DNA of 64,000 nt from Neocallimastix lanati (nom. inval.) (taxonomy: Eukaryota > Neocallimastigomycota > Neocallimastigomycetes > Neocallimastigales > Neocallimastigaceae), in contig JACVTC010000025.1 in the NCBI GenBank assembly GCA_016946835.1, forward strand, positions 186,001 through 250,000, written 5' to 3'. The notes under the pieces are model-generated. The model did no database searches. It saw only the letters and a list, made by a program, of their open reading frames with translations, and had not been told where the DNA came from. Numbering within the stretch: the stretch's first letter is position 1; each line of letters starts with the position of its first letter. The translations under genes were made by a program, and so were the position numbers. Positions 61,278 to 64,000 of the stretch are shown here, one piece after another.

Positions 61278-61744
61278 ACCATTTGAGGTACGGGACACCC
61301 TAATAAACAGTAAATTCGAAAATAAAGTTATAAGATTAAATATTTAAATTAAGAAATAAACAACTATAACCTTAAATTAGATAAAAAAAATATAAAAAGA
61401 TATAACTAAGAAAATAATTATAAAAAGGGGAGGAAAAAGAAAAGAATATGAGAGGAAAAAGATATAAAATGTGGTGTAGAACAGAGATATAATAAGAAAT
61501 AAAAATATATATGTAGTTAGATTATAATAAAAATATAGTAATTTTAATAATGTATAATAAGTAATATAATAAATAAAGAATATTAAAAAAAAATAAAATA
61601 AAATAAAATAAAATAAAAAAAAGATAAATAAAATATCTTAATAATAATAAAAAATAAAAATCATTAATTTTTGTGTTTATTCAATTTAGAATAATTTATC
61701 TTAACTAGAGTAGTGTCAATAAACCCAAGGTACAACAACGTACA
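61278..61744. repeat. 470-bp direct repeat, copy 1
   Basis: It starts near GTACCATTTGAGGTACGGGA and runs through GTTATAAGATTAAATATT, CAACTATAACCTTAAATTAG, ATGTGGTGTAGAACAGAGAT and ATATCTTAATAATAAT to AAGGTACAACAACGTAC. The second copy is at 62787-63255. Each copy is followed directly by the start of a family-A LTR, so this may be flanking or internal sequence of that element family. No frame is open. Confidence 0.8.
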
Positions 61745-61748
61745 ATTT

Positions 61749-62300
61749 TGTAAAAGGTCGGTTTATTATTAACTAAAATAACGAATAACAATTAATTTAA
61801 AGGCTAAAATAATTTAACACATCTCTATTCGAGTTGTTAAAATAAACACTAAATTAATTATAATATTAATTATTTCTTCTATCACACTAGAGTATAGCGC
61901 AGCACTATATAACTCTATTCGTTATTAGTTACTGGGCTTACATTAAGATATATGTATTGTTAATAATTAATTTTTATTTATTAATATTAATATTTATTTA
62001 TAACAATTTACGTTAATAGTAACTCTAGTGTATTACTGTTACAAGTACAATTACTTTTATACATGTAAATAAATTAATGATTGGTAAAATATTTAATTAA
62101 ACTTGATTTACTAATCATTTAATAAAACTAACTATAACTATATAACTAATAATAAGATAAACTATAAAATAATAAAATTTAATGTACAAAATTAAAATAA
62201 AGATTTTAATTGATTAGCTAGAATTGCTAACTGTTTATAGATACGTTACGTAACCAAAGGACTATCATTGGATAGGCTGAGTTATCATGTATCTGTTACA
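61749..62300 (-). repeat. family-A LTR, best copy
   Basis: 552 bp with TG...CA ends (TGTAAAAGGTCGGTTTATTA to ATGTATCTGTTACA). Conserved landmarks are TCTATTCGAGTTGTT, AGAGTATAGCGCAGCACTAT, TAACTCTATTCGTTATTAGT and GATTAGCTAGAATTGCTAAC. Only a 4-bp flanking match (ATTT) is seen. Orientation is set by the Ty3 fossils that abut other copies. Confidence 0.75.
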
Positions 62301-62355
62301 ATTTTAAATGTTACGAAACAATACTATATGTTAATAATTATTAAAATCAGAAAAA

Positions 62356-62513
62356 TATTATTTTATATTTTATATTTTTATTATTAAATTTATTATTTTA
62401 TATTTTATATTTTTATTATTAAATTTATTATTTTATATTTTATATTTTTATTATTAAATTTATTATTTTATATTTTATATATTTATTATTAAATTTATTA
62501 TTTTATATTAAGA
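62356..62513. repeat. 35-bp minisatellite, about four units
   Basis: The landmark TTATTAAATT recurs at 62381, 62416, 62451 and 62486. Unit TATTTTTATTATTAAATTTA with the rest A/T. Confidence 0.9.
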
Positions 62514-62786
62514 ATAATACTAAAAATAATTAATTAACAAAATATTTTTGACCAATTAAATTTATAAATTAAACTATAAAAAACAAATGTGTAAAAGAAA
62601 TTATTTTAATATCTCTTTTAAAAAATCTTATTAAAAATAAAACAATAAAATAAAAGTAAGTTTTGAGAAGTTTTGGTTTTGATTTTGTTTGTGTTATTTG
62701 TTGTTCTTGGTTTATTTTAGGAGTTATAAGTGTTAATTGTTATGAATATACATTTCAATTTTATTATATAATATTTTAAAATCCTG

Positions 62787-63255
62787 TACCATAAATGGTA
62801 CGGGACGCCCTAATAACTACAAAATTAACAAAAAATTCGAAAATAAAGTTATAAGATTAAATATTAAAATTTTAAAAAATAAACAACTATAACCTTAAAT
62901 TAGATAAAAAAAATAAAAAGATATAAATAAGAAAGTAATTATAAAGGGGAGATCAAAAAGAAAAGAATATGACAGGAAAAAGATATAAAAATGTGGTGTA
63001 GAATAGAGATATAATAAGAAATAAAAAATATATAGTTAGTTAGATTATAATAAAAATGTAGTAATTAAAATAATGTATAATAAAGTAATATGATAAATAA
63101 AGAATATCAATAAAAAAAAAATAAAATAAAATAAAAATAAAATAAAATATCTTAATAATAAAAAAATAAAAGTTATTAAATTTTGGTGCTTATTTAATCT
63201 AGAATAATTTATTTTAACAAGTGTCAAAAAAGACTAAGGTACAACAACACGTACC
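62787..63255. repeat. 470-bp direct repeat, copy 2
   Basis: It matches 61278-61744 along its length with indels; it starts near GTACCATAAATGGTACGGGA. Both copies start with an inverted GTACC/GGTAC pair six bases apart. It is about 1.5 kb from copy 1. Confidence 0.8.
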
Positions 63256-63280
63256 ATAAAGGAATGTATATTGTAAATTT

Positions 63281-63475
63281 TATAAAAGGTAAGTTTAATA
63301 TAAATTAAAAATAACATATAATAATTGATTTAAAGGCCAAGTTAACTTAATAACTCCCTATTCGAGTTGCTATACGAAATATTAATATTAACTTATAATT
63401 AATTACTTATTAACATTTAAAGAAATAGAGCTAATTAACTCTATTTGTTAACCGTTATATAAATATTAAAACTCA
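63281..63475 (-). repeat. family-A LTR fragment
   Basis: It begins like the LTR at 61749 (AAAAGGTAAGTTTAATATAA, then CCCTATTCGAGTTGCTATA and CTCTATTTGTTAACCGTTAT) and stops after about 195 bp. It lies about 190 bp from the 3' end of the tRNA gene. Confidence 0.6.
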
Positions 63476-63658
63476 AAACTTTTTAATCAAAAAATTCTTT
63501 TTTTTTTTTTTTTTTTTTAAATGACTTTATCACTTTTTCTAATATTAGAATTTTATTTCTTATATAAATTTAAAAATTAAAAATAAAAAAAAAAATTTTT
63601 TTCTTCGAAATAGGTAACAATATACATTAATAAAAATGAATAATATAAATATAAAAGC

Positions 63659-63663
63659 AAAAA
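63659..63663 (-). terminator. Pol III terminator of tRNA-Trp
   Basis: A run of five T on the minus strand immediately after the discriminator base. Confidence 0.8.
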
Positions 63664-63734
63664 TGGAGAGTAAGTGATTCAAACACCCAACCTTCCGCTC
63701 TGGAGGCGGACGCCCTACCGTTGGCCAACACTCC
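63664..63734 (-). tRNA. tRNA-Trp (anticodon CCA)
   Basis: Read on the minus strand from 63734: acceptor GGAGTGT pairs with ACTCTCC with one mismatch; D arm GCC/GGC with loop containing GG; anticodon stem TCCGC/GCGGA, perfect, with loop CTCCAGA, giving anticodon CCA after U33; five-base variable loop AGGTT; T arm GGGTG/CACTT, with G-U pairs and loop TTTGAAT; discriminator A. TTTTT follows directly, a Pol III terminator. No intron. The A box (TGGCCAACGGTAGG) is good and the B box is somewhat degenerate. It reads UGG codons. Confidence 0.88.
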
Positions 63735-63739
63735 TTTTC

Positions 63740-64000
63740 TAAAATTGTTGTTGTAAAGAATTAAATTTAAACTTAATTAAATTTAACCCTTTTCTACAAT
63801 TAATACTAATATTAATTGAGAAATTAAAAAAAAAAAGAAAATACTTAACGAAACTTAAAATAGGGTAGGAGTTTATTATAAGAGATTAGTTCAAATAAAA
63901 TTTTTATTAAAATATTTTTTATTAAAAATAATTTTTATTTAGATTTTTGTTATTTTTAAAAAATTAAAAATTTATTTTGTTTATTATTATAATTATATTC
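63740..64000. other. AT-rich sequence to the window end
   Basis: Upstream flank of the tRNA gene. No further gene recognised. Confidence 0.5.

Noticed and set aside
1-64000. Mitochondrial or other organelle origin, suggested by the extreme A/T content
   Set aside because: The LTR and LINE elements, an intron-type acceptor, a tRNA with Pol III terminator and Hsp40 remains all indicate nuclear DNA.
1-64000. CRISPR arrays, bacterial operons or prophage
   Set aside because: No regularly spaced dyad repeats with unique spacers, no ribosome binding sites and no bacterial genes were seen.

Overview
The window is extremely AT-rich eukaryotic DNA (coding stretches perhaps 20-25% GC, spacers lower), with lysine- and asparagine-rich proteins, long A/T spacers, microsatellites, LTR and non-LTR retroelements, a Mutator-like DNA transposon and a eukaryotic tRNA. 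Together with a small family of divergent ankyrin-like proteins, this best fits an anaerobic gut fungus (Neocallimastigomycota). That assignment is inference from base composition and gene style, not from a marker gene.

Host genes are sparse. Three members of one ankyrin-like family are visible: one running off the left edge (1-787, minus), one intact (19062-20090, plus) and one decaying (27825-28967, minus). A 62-residue cysteine-rich protein occurs twice (44824-45012 and 49084-49272) because it lies in a large inverted duplication. A class II Hsp40 (DnaJ/Sis1-like) exon fragment is also present twice. A tRNA-Trp gene with a Pol III terminator lies at 63664-63734 on the minus strand.

Layout: 1-0.8 kb, ankyrin-like gene; 3.4-12.5 kb, a graveyard of old Ty3-type fossils in both orientations with a solo LTR nested in one; 12.5-15.4 kb, a dead Mutator-like transposase between satellite-like repeats; 16-20.8 kb, mostly AT spacer around the intact ankyrin-like gene; 20.8-23.9 kb, Ty3 and Ty1/copia fossils; 25.6-27.6 kb, a tandem satellite of about 280 bp; 27.8-29 kb, ankyrin-like pseudogene; 29.5-37.6 kb, an old copia fossil split by a young Ty3 chromovirus with 626-bp LTRs; 39.0-43.2 kb, a Mutator-like element with degenerate terminal inverted repeats; 42.6-51.5 kb, a nearly perfect 9-kb palindrome with a 39-bp spacer; 52.6-59.8 kb, a solo LTR and a young Ty1/copia element with identical 204-bp LTRs; 59.8-64 kb, LTR fragments, a long direct repeat and the tRNA gene.

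The outstanding structure is the palindrome. Its 4.5-kb arms carry the Cys-rich gene, the Hsp40 exon fragment, a LINE reverse-transcriptase fragment and the right end of the Mutator-like element. The arms match even through microsatellites; the only differences I found are one AAAAC unit and one A in a poly-A run. This is either a very recent inverted duplication or a fold-back assembly artefact. A second item of interest is a set of three copies of an RNA-like hairpin in the copia leader whose substitutions preserve pairing through G-U wobbles.
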